DNA from: Bradyrhizobium sp. CB1015 | Lineage (GTDB): Bacteria > Pseudomonadota > Alphaproteobacteria > Rhizobiales > Xanthobacteraceae | Assembly: GCF_025200925.1 (NCBI RefSeq) | Contig: NZ_CP104174.1 | Span: 248,001-312,000 of the forward strand | Direction: 5' to 3' | DNA: 64,000 bases | Shown here: positions 45,251 to 54,019 of the stretch, piece after piece | Numbering within the stretch: the stretch's first letter is position 1 | Layout: the number at the start of each line of letters is the position of its first letter | Program-made: the position numbers and the translations under genes | Notes under the pieces: generated by a model | Told to the model about the DNA's origin: nothing | The model's input: only the letters and a program-made list of their open reading frames with translations | The model's database searches: none

Positions 45251-46255
45251 CTAGAGGCGGAATTCCTCGCCAAGGTAAAGGCGGCGCACGTCCGGATCAG
45301 CGACGATCTCATCCGGGGTTCCCTCCGTCAAGATTTCCCCGGCATAGACGATATAGGCACGGTCGGTGAGGCCGAGCGTCTCGCGGACATTGTGGTCGGT
45401 GATCAGCACGCCGATGCCGCGATTGGTGAGATGGCGGACGAGATCCTGGATGTCGCCCACCGCGATCGGATCGATGCCGGCGAAGGGCTCGTCGAGCAGC
45501 ATGTAGTTCGGCCGTGTTGCCAGCGCGCGCGCGATCTCGACGCGGCGGCGCTCGCCGCCGGACAGCGCAATCGACGGTGATTTCCTGAGGCGCGTGATGT
45601 TGAACTCGTCGAGCAGCGAATCGAGCTGCTGCTCGCGCTTCTTGCGCGAGGGCTCGACCACTTCGAGCACGGCGCGGATGTTCTGCTCGACAGTGAGACC
45701 GCGGAAGATCGAGGCCTCCTGCGGCAGATAGCCGATGCCGAGCCGCGCGCGCTGATACATCGGGAGCTTGGTGACGTCGTGGCCGTCGAGCTCGATCGCG
45801 CCGCGATCGGCCTTGATCAGGCCGGTGATCATGTAGAACACGGTGGTCTTGCCGGCGCCGTTCGGGCCGAGCAGGCCGACGGCTTCACCGCGGCGCACAT
45901 AGATGCTGACGCCGCGCACCACCTGGCGGCTGCCGAAGGCTTTTTCCACGCTATGCACAGCCAGGAAGCCGGGCCGCTTCAACAGCTGCGGCCCGCCGGC
46001 ACCGTTGGACCTGGCGGCAGTCCGGACGGGATGGACCGCCTGCGGACGCGGCTCGGTCTGATAATCGGCCTGGTAGTCACCCTGGAATTGGTCGGGGGAG
46101 CGCGGCTGGTCGCGGGCAATCGGCGGCGCGTCCCTGATCGGACTGGGCACGAGGCCGCCGACGCTGTCACCGAGCGCGGTGATGTCCTGACGCGCAAATC
46201 CTGGCCGGCCGCGCTTGGCGGGGCGCCGACGGAACATGCTGAAGAGATCGACCAT
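45251..46255 (-). CDS. lptB: LPS export ABC transporter ATP-binding protein LptB, with N-terminal extension
   Basis: 334 residues. The last 240 or so are LptB: Walker A in [19 protein letters not shown]-loop [13 protein letters not shown], signature [16 protein letters not shown], Walker [14 protein letters not shown]. It powers LPS extraction with LptFG. The first 90 or so residues are an extra low-complexity stretch rich in Pro, Gln, Arg and Asp (with DYQADYQ) that E. coli LptB lacks. The extension is in good frame from ATG 46255, so it may be real. Confidence 0.93.
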   Translation of the reverse strand: MVDLFSMFRRRPAKRGRPGFARQDITALGDSVGGLVPSPIRDAPPIARDQPRSPDQFQGDYQADYQTEPRPQAVHPVRTAARSNGAGGPQLLKRPGFLAVHSVEKAFGSRQVVRGVSIYVRRGEAVGLLGPNGAGKTTVFYMITGLIKADRGAIELDGHDVTKLPMYQRARLGIGYLPQEASIFRGLTVEQNIRAVLEVVEPSRKKREQQLDSLLDEFNITRLRKSPSIALSGGERRRVEIARALATRPNYMLLDEPFAGIDPIAVGDIQDLVRHLTNRGIGVLITDHNVRETLGLTDRAYIVYAGEILTEGTPDEIVADPDVRRLYLGEEFRL

Positions 46256-46491
46256 CCCCGCCTTCTAGCCTTTCGCGATCGTCTGGCGCGTCGTCTTGCG
46301 CGAAATCCGCGCGATCTGCCGCGCCAGCCTGACCGATTCGCTGACGCAGCATGGGTGAAGGGATGTCTCATGCCCAGTGAAACACGCCCGAAAAGCGGCG
46401 GACCCCGCTTCGAAAGCCCTGCGCGCTAGATACAGGCTCGCTCGCCAAGCTTCAACCTCGGATCGGGAGCACCCGATACAAGTTGTTGAAT

Positions 46492-47211
46492 TCACTTTTG
46501 TTTAGTTGCGCCGGGCTGCGGCAGCGAAGGGGAGGTGCCCGGCTTCCCCGTGCCGCCGGGACCGCAATCGTCCTTGCCTCCCTGCGGCAGCAGGACCTGA
46601 ACCCGGCCGGTATCGGATTCCACGCGGGACACGCCGGTCGTCATGTCGACCGTCAGCCGGTCACCACGCATCACGTTCTTGCACTGCGTCAGGACCACCT
46701 GGCCCGAGCCGCCGAGCATGGTGATGAGGTTGGTCTTGGTGTCGAACACCGCGGTGTCGCCCGTCACCACCTGGTCCTTCTGGGTGACCACGACATTGCC
46801 GCGCGCCTCGAGCCGCTTGATCGAGGAGCTGCCGCCCGGCCCCGGCTGCGCCGACTGCATGGGCGCCGATTTCGCGCCCTTCGCTGCAGGCTGCGGCGTG
46901 GCGGGCTTGTCGCCGCCGCCGGATTCATAGAACACCACCAGCGTCTTCGAGGTCATGGTGGTGTCGCCCTGCACGACCTTCACATTGCCGGCGAAGGTCG
47001 CCTCCTTCTTCTTGTCGCGCATCTCGAGCGAGGCGGCTTCGATCTGGATCGGCTGATCGCGGTTCTGCGAGAAGCCCTGCATCGCATTGGGCACGCCCTG
47101 CATCGTGCTCTGCGCAAGGGCCGCACCCGTGGCGAGCAGTGCGAGGCCGATTGCGAGCGCGGCCTTGCTGACAACGGCATCGCGCGGAAAACAGGTCATC
47201 ATGAAAATCAC
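46492..47211 (-). CDS. lptA: LPS transport periplasmic protein LptA
   Basis: About 239 residues with a signal peptide (VVSKAALAIGLALLATGAALA-QS). The OstA/LptA fold is shown by PIQIEAASLEMRDKKKEATF, AGNVKVVQGDTTMTSKTLVV and VVTQKDQVVTGDTAVFDTKT. It bridges LPS across the periplasm. A Pro/Lys/Gly-rich insert (PATPQPAAKGAKS) interrupts the first third. GTG 47211 overlaps the lptC stop (GTGA). ATG 47202 is an equally plausible start. Confidence 0.88.
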   Translation of the reverse strand: MIFMMTCFPRDAVVSKAALAIGLALLATGAALAQSTMQGVPNAMQGFSQNRDQPIQIEAASLEMRDKKKEATFAGNVKVVQGDTTMTSKTLVVFYESGGGDKPATPQPAAKGAKSAPMQSAQPGPGGSSSIKRLEARGNVVVTQKDQVVTGDTAVFDTKTNLITMLGGSGQVVLTQCKNVMRGDRLTVDMTTGVSRVESDTGRVQVLLPQGGKDDCGPGGTGKPGTSPSLPQPGATKQK

Positions 47212-47939
47212 TTCGAATTGGCAGACTTGTTCTGAGGCGCGCGCGTCTTCGTCGGCGCGGGCTCGGGTGGTGGAGGCTGAGTTGCGGCGGGCTCGTCCAG
47301 CTTGTCCAGATGCATCACCACGTTGCCTTCGAAGCGGATGACGTCACCGCCTTCGGTAATTCGCAGGCGATCCGCGCTCAGCGTGCCGTTGGTCAGCTTG
47401 ACGTCGACGCGCTCGTCCGAGGAGACCGTGCCCTTGCCCATGTCGACGAAGGCCGAGTTCAGCCGCGCCTCATAGCCGGTCGAGGTGCGCAGCAAGATAT
47501 CCTTGCGCAGATCGAGCTGCTGCTGCTTGTTGTCGAAGCGGCCGGTGCGGGCGTCGAGGAACAGGGTCGATTGATCCTCCATCAGCACCTTCGCGCGCAA
47601 ATCCGACAGATCGACATGGTCGGGGTCGGTGATGTCCTGCGTCGCGGTCTTGGCCCAGAGCTCATAGGGCCGCTGGTCCGGCGTGTAACCGGCGAGGTGC
47701 GGCGATTCCATCGTGATCCTGGTGCCCGACACCACCAGATGTCCGGAGTCGAGCGGCAGCTTCGGCATCAGCATGCGGAACGGATTGAAGATCGAGACGC
47801 CGACGATGGCGGCCATGGACAGCAGCACCGCACCCGGCACGGCGATGCGCAGAATCCGCACCAGGCGGCTGTGGCGCGCCGCGCTGGCGAACTTCGCCGC
47901 GAGCGCGGCGTCGTAGGCGGGGTTCTGGGCCGAATTCAC
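47208..47939 (-). CDS. lptC: LPS export protein LptC
   Basis: About 243 residues. One N-terminal membrane anchor (LVRILRIAVPGAVLLSMAAI) is followed by the periplasmic LptC jellyroll (ITMESPHLAGYTPDQRPYEL...) and a Pro/Thr/Lys-rich tail. It links LptBFG to LptA. GTG 47939 has AGGAA 8-9 nt upstream and starts VNSAQNPAYDAALAAKF, the usual family N-terminus. A GTG at 47999 would add 20 residues. Confidence 0.85.
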   Translation of the reverse strand: MNSAQNPAYDAALAAKFASAARHSRLVRILRIAVPGAVLLSMAAIVGVSIFNPFRMLMPKLPLDSGHLVVSGTRITMESPHLAGYTPDQRPYELWAKTATQDITDPDHVDLSDLRAKVLMEDQSTLFLDARTGRFDNKQQQLDLRKDILLRTSTGYEARLNSAFVDMGKGTVSSDERVDVKLTNGTLSADRLRITEGGDVIRFEGNVVMHLDKLDEPAATQPPPPEPAPTKTRAPQNKSANSK

Positions 47940-48102
47940 CTGGGTTCCTACTTGCCTGGCTCCTGACGAGAAGCTCGCCTTCTCCGGTCGAGCGGGCACC
48001 CCATTCTATCCGGCGCCGCCCGAATATGCAGCCGGCGACAGGCCGTTACGAAAGTGTCCGAAACGGGGCGGCAAGGCCAGGCCAATCGCCGCGCGGGGGC
48101 GT

Positions 48103-48717
48103 TCAGGAATGCGCGAAAATGTCCTCTTCCGCCCAGCCCTGGAGGTCGAGCAAAGCGCGGGTCGGCAGGAAGTCGAAACAGGCCTGCGCCAGCTGGCTGC
48201 GGCCTTCCCGCACCAGCATGGCATCGAGCCGCTCGCGCAAGGCATGCAGATGCAGCACGTCGGAGGCGGCGTAGGCGAGCTGCGGCTCGGTCAGGCTGTC
48301 GGAACCCCAGTCGCTGGACTGCTGCTGCTTGGAGAGGTCGATGTTGAGCACCTCGCGCACGAGATCCTTGAGGCCGTGGCGGTCGGTGTAGGTGCGGGTC
48401 AGGCGGGAGGCAATCTTGGTGCAATAAATCGGCCCGGTCATGACGCCGAAGGTCTGGTACAGCACCGCGACGTCGAACCGCGCGAAGTGGAAGATCTTCG
48501 TGACCGCCGGGTTGGCGAGCAGCGCCTTCAGGTTCGGCGCGTCGGTGTGGCCCTTGGGGATCTGCACCACGTCGGCGCTGCCGTCGCCCGGCGAGAGCTG
48601 CACCACGCAGAGCCGGTCGCGGTGCGGGTTCAGCCCCATGGTCTCGGTATCGATCGCCACCGCTCCGGTGTAGCGGGACAGGTCGGGCAGGTCGCCGCGG
48701 TGCAGGCGTACGGTCAT
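48103..48717 (-). CDS. rnd: Ribonuclease D family 3'-5' exonuclease
   Basis: A 204-residue DEDDy exonuclease without HRDC domains. Exo I is AVAIDTETMGLN, Exo II FHFARFDVAVL and Exo III YAASDVLHL (YxxxD). It is likely to act in tRNA or stable RNA 3' trimming. It lies upstream of lptC, the normal position in this group. The short form is usual for alphaproteobacteria. Confidence 0.9.
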   Translation of the reverse strand: MTVRLHRGDLPDLSRYTGAVAIDTETMGLNPHRDRLCVVQLSPGDGSADVVQIPKGHTDAPNLKALLANPAVTKIFHFARFDVAVLYQTFGVMTGPIYCTKIASRLTRTYTDRHGLKDLVREVLNIDLSKQQQSSDWGSDSLTEPQLAYAASDVLHLHALRERLDAMLVREGRSQLAQACFDFLPTRALLDLQGWAEEDIFAHS

Positions 48718-48826
48718 GAAAACCTCGGGTCGAATCGGTGCGTCGATATCACAGCCAGTCGAATGGATCGCGATGTAACCAGTCGCAGCAGGTCACGCAA
48801 GCGGCGGCCGTGGCCTTGCGGGCCGG

Positions 48827-50137
48827 TCAGATCGCGGCGAGCATGATGCAGATCATCGCCGCGACCGCGATGCGGCTCGGACCGTCTCGGAAAGCATACA
48901 GGATCGGATCGTCCGGCATCTCGCGGCGATGCGCCATCATCAGGGCACGGCCGAACCAGTACAGCAGCAGCGGCGTGAGCAGCCACAGCATCCAGGGGCG
49001 GCTGTAGAGCGGCGTCACCGCCGAGGACGAGACGTAGAGCGCGAACACGGTCACCGCGTTCATGGCGCTCGCCGCCGCCATCGCGGCGATGACGTGCAGG
49101 TCGGTGATGCGATAGTCGCGGTTGGAGGGATCGGCGAGGCCCGCGCTCTCGCGCATGCTGAGCTCGCTGAAGCGCTTGATCAGGGCGAGCGAGGTGAACA
49201 CGAACAGCGAGAAGATCAACAGCCATTCCGACAGCACCACGCCGACGCCGACCGCGCCGGCGACGATGCGAAGCGTGTAGAGGCCGGCGAGCGTGACGAT
49301 GTCGACCAGCATCTTGCGCTTGAGCACGAGCGAGTAGGCGATCGTGGTGGCGAGGTAGAGGCCGAGCACGCCGAGGAACAGCGGCGAGATGCAGAGGCTG
49401 GCGGCGAGCGCGAACAACCACAACGCGGGAATGGCCGACAGCGCCGACGAGATCGGCAAATCGCCGGCCGCGAGCGCGCGGTGGCGCTTGGTCGGATGCT
49501 GCCGGTCGGCGGCGAGATCGAGCAGATCGTTCATCAGATAGGCGCCGGAGGCGCAGGCCGAGAAGGCCAGGAACGCGAGCAGCGCATAGCCCAGTGCCGA
49601 AAGGCTCATCTGATGCGCCGTGAGCGCGGGCACGAACACCAGCGTGTTCTTGGCGTATTGATGGACCCGCAGCGCCTTCACCCAGGTGGCGAGGCCGGCT
49701 CTGCGGGCCTCGCGATTTTCGATGCGCGCGCTGGAGGCACGATCGAACCGCACGTTGCCCACAGCGAGGTCGGCCGGCGTGACGACACCATCGAAGCCGA
49801 GATGCGCCGCGATCGCCGCGGCATGAGCGGCGAACCGATCCGCGACGAGATAGATCTTATCGCCGCGCGCCCGCGCCGCCAGCGCCCGGTTCATCACATC
49901 GGAATCGTAGGGCAGATGGGCGCAGTCGATCTCGGCCCGCGCCAGGACCTCCGTCAGCGCCGCCATCCCGGCCCGTCCGCCCGCGCCGAAGCGCGCCAGC
50001 ATACGGCCGGGGTTGGAGAACAGCGCCTCCATCAGCAGCTCGGAACGCAACAGGGCGCCTTCGAGGTCGATGACGAGGGTCCGGGCCGCCGCCGGCTCGG
50101 ACACGCCAGGATCGTACTGCGGGGCACGCTGCTCCAT
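48827..50137 (-). CDS. UbiA-family prenyltransferase with N-terminal HAD-like domain
   Basis: About 436 residues in two parts. Residues 1-150 resemble a haloacid-dehalogenase (HAD) fold (TLVIDLEGALLRSELLMEAL, a DGVVTP segment). The rest is a UbiA membrane prenyltransferase with about nine helices. The catalytic motif is MNDLLDLAADRQHPTKRHRA, closest to decaprenyl-phosphate phosphoribosyltransferases (DPPR synthase type) of arabinofuranosyl-donor or hopanoid-like pathways. The HAD nucleophile motif reads DLEG rather than DxDxT, so phosphatase activity is doubtful. ATG 50137 is chosen, and 50173 is the longer option. Confidence 0.8.
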   Translation of the reverse strand: MEQRAPQYDPGVSEPAAARTLVIDLEGALLRSELLMEALFSNPGRMLARFGAGGRAGMAALTEVLARAEIDCAHLPYDSDVMNRALAARARGDKIYLVADRFAAHAAAIAAHLGFDGVVTPADLAVGNVRFDRASSARIENREARRAGLATWVKALRVHQYAKNTLVFVPALTAHQMSLSALGYALLAFLAFSACASGAYLMNDLLDLAADRQHPTKRHRALAAGDLPISSALSAIPALWLFALAASLCISPLFLGVLGLYLATTIAYSLVLKRKMLVDIVTLAGLYTLRIVAGAVGVGVVLSEWLLIFSLFVFTSLALIKRFSELSMRESAGLADPSNRDYRITDLHVIAAMAAASAMNAVTVFALYVSSSAVTPLYSRPWMLWLLTPLLLYWFGRALMMAHRREMPDDPILYAFRDGPSRIAVAAMICIMLAAI

Positions 50138-50410
50138 CGAAAATGCTCTGACTTGCCGCGACATGACCGGCATTCGGCCGGGGGAGCAGGAAATGGACGG
50201 CCAACCCTATGGGAACATTCGCTAAAGGCGGCTTAATTTGCCTGGGTAAGGTGGGTACGGTTTCCTCCCCAGGCGCTGTTGCCCGGAACCCACAATCCGG
50301 CGCGAGCTTCCTGTCCCGGCAGAACTTTTGCTCTGGTGCCGTGGACATCGTCCCGGCCCACCCTATCTGCCAGTTTCCCTCCCCGGGGCTCCCACTCTGA
50401 ATCAGGTGCC

Positions 50411-51676
50411 ATGACCGAACAGACGCCCGCTGCGCCGATCGACGACCAGCGCCCGCGGGGCTTCTCGCGCTACCAGGCGCTCCTCATCGCGCTGCTGGCG
50501 CTGACGCAGTTCACGATCATCCTCGATTTCATCATCATGTCGCCGCTCGGCGCCATCCTGATGCCGTCGCTCAACATCACGGCGGGGCAGTTCGGCGTCG
50601 CGGTGTCGGCCTATGCATTCAGCGCGGGGCTATCGGGCATCCTCGCCGCCGGATTTGCCGATCGTTTCGATCGCAAGCGCCTCTTGCTGTTCTTCTATGT
50701 CGGCTTCACGCTGGGCACCCTGCTGTGCGCGGTGGCGCCGAACTACCATGTGCTGCTGATCGGCCGGATCGTGACCGGATTGTTCGGCGGCGTGATCGGC
50801 TCTGTCGTGCTCGCCATCATCACCGACCTGTTTCCGCTGCAGATGCGCGGCCGCGTGATGGGAATCATCCAGACCGCGTTCGCCGCCAGCCAGGTGCTCG
50901 GCATTCCCGCCGGCCTGTTTCTTGCCAATCACTGGAGCTGGCATGTCTGCTTCGTCGCGATCGTCGTGCTGTCGATCGTGACGATCGCGATCATCGCCTT
51001 CGCCATGGCGCCGGTCGACGCACATCTGAAGCTGAAGCAGGACAGAAACCCGTTCCATCACCTGGTCGCGACGATCAGTGAGCCGCGCTACACGCTGGCC
51101 TTCGCCGTCACGACGCTGCTGGCGACCGGCGGCTACATGCTGATGCCGTTCTCCAGCGCCTACACCGTGCATAATCTCGGCATCGACATCACGCATCTGC
51201 CGACGATCTATCTCGTCTCCGGCCTGTTCAGCATCGTCACGGGACCGCTGGTCGGCCGCGCCAGCGACGCGTTCGGCAAATATCCGACCTTCGTGTTCGG
51301 CTGCGCCATGACCGTCCTCATGGTGCTGATCTACACCCATCTCGGCCACGTTTCGCTTGCGACCGCGATTCTGGTCAACGTGCTGATGTTCGTCGGCATC
51401 TTCTCGCGCATGATCCCGTCGCAGGCGCTGATGTCGGCGATTCCCGATGCGAGCCAGCGCGGCTCGTTCAGCGCGGTCAGCGCCTCGCTGCAACAGCTCT
51501 CCGGCGGCCTCGGCTCGGTGCTCGCCGGCGCGATCATCGCGCAAGGCGCGGACGGCGCGCTGCTCCATTTCGACTGGATCGGCTACGTCGTCGTGACCAC
51601 GACGATCGTCACGCTGGTGATGATGTATTTCGTGCAGAAGGCGGTGGCGGAGCGGACGGGGAAGAAGGTGGTGTGA
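50411..51676 (+). CDS. MFS transporter (DHA1-like)
   Basis: A 421-residue inner-membrane carrier with twelve hydrophobic segments. The loop 2-3 signature is GFADRFDRKRLLLFFY, and FPLQMRGRVMGIIQTAFAAS resembles the motif-C antiporter region. It is probably a drug or metabolite exporter. ATG 50411 begins MTEQTPAAPIDDQRPRGFSR. An upstream in-frame extension to 50279 lies in intergenic sequence. Confidence 0.88.
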   Translation: MTEQTPAAPIDDQRPRGFSRYQALLIALLALTQFTIILDFIIMSPLGAILMPSLNITAGQFGVAVSAYAFSAGLSGILAAGFADRFDRKRLLLFFYVGFTLGTLLCAVAPNYHVLLIGRIVTGLFGGVIGSVVLAIITDLFPLQMRGRVMGIIQTAFAASQVLGIPAGLFLANHWSWHVCFVAIVVLSIVTIAIIAFAMAPVDAHLKLKQDRNPFHHLVATISEPRYTLAFAVTTLLATGGYMLMPFSSAYTVHNLGIDITHLPTIYLVSGLFSIVTGPLVGRASDAFGKYPTFVFGCAMTVLMVLIYTHLGHVSLATAILVNVLMFVGIFSRMIPSQALMSAIPDASQRGSFSAVSASLQQLSGGLGSVLAGAIIAQGADGALLHFDWIGYVVVTTTIVTLVMMYFVQKAVAERTGKKVV

Positions 51677-51902
51677 GGGGGTCTCGCAGCGGCGGAGATG
51701 CTACGTGCGGCTTATCCAGGAGCATACAAAGGAAAGGACTGGATTGCCACTGCCGGAAAAGCCTACATTTGGTGGGGTTTTTCCAGCCGTCCGGTAGGAT
51801 CTTGTGTACCGGCGTCGTGTACCGTTTTCAAACAGGATCAGCCAACCGATGCGCTTGCTCGCGATCGTGGCGCTCGTCATAGCCGTTTAGTCGCCACCCA
51901 TC

Positions 51903-52814
51903 ATGAGCACAGCGCAGACTTTCCAGATTCCGGGACCTCACGGTCCGCTCGCCGGAACGATGCTCGCACCCGGATCGTCCAGCGCGCCGGTCGTTCTCAT
52001 TGTCCCCGGCTCCGGCCCCACGGATCGCGACGGCAATGGTCCAGCGGGACTGATGGCAGCGACTTATCGGTTGCTGGCAGAGGGTCTGGCAGCTCGCGGC
52101 ATTGCAAGCGTCCGCATCGACAAGCGAGGCCTATTTGGCAGCCGTGCCGCCGTCGCCGACCCCAATTCCGTGACGATCAAGGACTACGCCGCCGATGTCG
52201 GCGCGTGGGTGTCTGCGATCCGCGCGCGTACCGGAGCGTCGTGCGTTTGGGTGCTGGGACATAGCGAAGGCGGACTGGTTGCGCTCGTTGCCGCGCAGGA
52301 CACGGCGGATCTCTGTGGATTGATTTTGGTTGCTACAGCCGGCCGTCCGCTCGGCGCCGTCCTCCGGGAACAACTGCGATCAAATCCAGCGAACGCGCCG
52401 TTATTGGATCAGGCTTTGTCAGCGATCGCTCGCCTCGAAGCCGGCCAGCGGGTGGACGCGTCCGGAATGCATCCCGCGCTGCTGCCGTTGTTTCGACCTG
52501 CGGTGCAGGACTTCCTCATCAATGAATTTTCCTTCGATCCTGCGAAGTTGATTGCGAGTTGCCGCCAACCCGTTCTCATCGTGCAGGGACGGCGGGATAT
52601 CCAAGTCGGAATCGGCGACGCTGAACAGCTGCAGCGAGCCAATTCCGCTGCCCAGCTCGCGCTTCTACCCGACACCAATCATGTGCTGAAGACCGTCACT
52701 TCCGACGATCGGACCGCGAACGTCGCGACGTATTCTGACCCCGGCCTTCCCCTGGCTCCGGGGGTGGTCAATGCGATCGCCGGGTTCATCGCGGCCCGCG
52801 GCGACATCCGCTAA
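51903..52814 (+). CDS. Alpha/beta hydrolase
   Basis: A 303-residue cytoplasmic serine hydrolase. The oxyanion segment is LIVPGSGPTDRDGNG, the nucleophile elbow WVLGHSEGGLVALV (GxSxG), and the late acid/His elements are IVQGRRDIQVG and LLPDTNHVLK. The substrate is unknown. It is the last clear GC-rich gene before the A/T-richer accessory region. In the 226 nt between it and the MFS gene I see only short open frames. Confidence 0.87.
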   Translation: MSTAQTFQIPGPHGPLAGTMLAPGSSSAPVVLIVPGSGPTDRDGNGPAGLMAATYRLLAEGLAARGIASVRIDKRGLFGSRAAVADPNSVTIKDYAADVGAWVSAIRARTGASCVWVLGHSEGGLVALVAAQDTADLCGLILVATAGRPLGAVLREQLRSNPANAPLLDQALSAIARLEAGQRVDASGMHPALLPLFRPAVQDFLINEFSFDPAKLIASCRQPVLIVQGRRDIQVGIGDAEQLQRANSAAQLALLPDTNHVLKTVTSDDRTANVATYSDPGLPLAPGVVNAIAGFIAARGDIR

Positions 52815-52869
52815 GTAAGGCCAGCGGCCTAGCTTCTCTGCAATTGAGCGATTTCAACCACTTGGGAGA

Positions 52870-52930
52870 GTGGTGCCCAGGAAAGGATTGTCTCTCACTC
52901 GTCTTAAGATTAGCAAAATCAGATACTTAC
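52870..52930. repeat. Possible attachment-site remnant, left copy
   Basis: GTGGTGCCCAGGAAAGGATT... to TAGCAAAAtCAnnnACTTAC. It aligns without gaps to 62218-62278 (about 41 of 61 positions identical by eye, best at both ends). On the minus strand the sequence ends CCTTTCCTGGGCACCA, like a tRNA acceptor 3' end with CCA. The 135-nt stretch after it, up to 53068, shows no gene. Confidence 0.4.
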
Positions 52931-53067
52931 AGCCACCAACGATTACCCCTTTGTACCAGAAGAATGTATCGATGTCGACCGGTTGAACAGACAGCCGCCG
53001 GGTGGGGGTGCGCCAGTCGAACACCCGCGTGCCTCGTCAAAGTTAGCGTCATAAAGCCGACCCCCAA

Positions 53068-53328
53068 TCAGTAGCCAAAATGCCTGATGTAAGCAGCTTC
53101 ATTGATAAACCACTCCGGAACGCCGTCGTTTTTGTGGTGGTTTGCTGCGCTCCTACGAACAGGAGGTTGACTGGTCTTTTGGGCAACTGGCCTACGGCTT
53201 GCGGCCGGCTCCTTTCCGAATACGCGTTGGAAAAAGTCTGCATCAAATGACTTCATCCGATCCTGCCTTGCTTTCATCAAACCAGCCTCCCTGATCTGCA
53301 CTGGACGCGCTTCCTCACGCCCCAGCAT
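53068..53328 (-). CDS. Hypothetical protein, 86 residues
   Basis: Starts MLGREEARPVQIREAGLMKA and ends VPEWFINEAAYIRHFGY. It is basic, with a central SFDADFFQRVFGKEP segment and a Ser/Arg/Pro-rich linker. I do not recognise a family. The frame extends upstream to 53553, but that part overlaps the divergent gene at 53425, so the internal ATG 53328 is preferred. It is probably a small accessory gene. Confidence 0.5.
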   Translation of the reverse strand: MLGREEARPVQIREAGLMKARQDRMKSFDADFFQRVFGKEPAASRRPVAQKTSQPPVRRSAANHHKNDGVPEWFINEAAYIRHFGY

Positions 53329-53424
53329 GGTCAGTGCCGGACGTTGAGGTGTTGCAATGTCGTGATCCCAATGATTGTAATCTAAACATAAAAGGGAAAC
53401 ATTTAGATTCGGCGGGGAGAGAGC

Positions 53425-53727
53425 TTGGGTCGAGGGCCGGGACACGTCGCGCAGACTTTGAAGGCTATTTTCGACGAATCGCCCGGCGCGATACATTCGA
53501 CCGAAATGCTTTGCCAGATCGTCTACGGCATTGAAGCCGTGGAAAAGAGGCATCGCGTCGCTGTACTAAGGGCGTTAAAGGGATTGGCCAGGACCTCAAT
53601 GCCTCACCTTTGGCGTCGCGCCGCAATGCACCAGCGCGATGACGAGTGGTACGACGGGCGCACCTTTCCTGGGCGACGTCCACGTGGCACTGCGCCGGCA
53701 ACAGATCCACGGCCGAGAAAGAGTTAG
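53425..53727 (+). CDS. Hypothetical protein, 100 residues
   Basis: The frame opens at TTG 53425 with GRGPGHVAQTLKAIFDESPG and continues CQIVYGIEAVEKRHRVAVLRAL...MPHLWRRAAMHQRDDEWYDGR. The arrangement suggests a small winged-helix-like protein, and similar sequences occur, as I recall, as conserved hypotheticals in rhizobia. The charged, non-random composition supports a real gene. The Pro/Arg-rich last 15 residues may be unconserved. No function can be assigned. The 290 nt after it, to 54020, hold no evident gene. Confidence 0.55.
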   Translation: MGRGPGHVAQTLKAIFDESPGAIHSTEMLCQIVYGIEAVEKRHRVAVLRALKGLARTSMPHLWRRAAMHQRDDEWYDGRTFPGRRPRGTAPATDPRPRKS

Positions 53728-54019
53728 TGTGCGGCAGACAGGTGAGGGCCAGCAACGGTCCGTCCGGGAACAGCCCACGTTATCGCCATCAGAGTGAGCA
53801 TCACCTCTCCATTACCCGCGGGCCCGTCCGGTTCGGCGCCCATCGACAGCGCATCCACCACCGCAGCATCGCACAGTTTGCAGGATTCCCAGTTTGCAGG
53901 TTTTCGAGCGCTATTATGCAGGATCATAGTTCGCTAGGCGATCTGCTATCGTCATTTATGCTACTGATTTTATTTATATTTTTGTCTCCTGCACTCCGGC
54001 AATGCGATAAGGGACTGGC

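Noticed and set aside
51849..51890. 13-codon signal-peptide-like frame MRLLAIVALVIAV
   Set aside because: Too short, stops before any mature sequence, and no ribosome site is evident. It may be a decayed leader.
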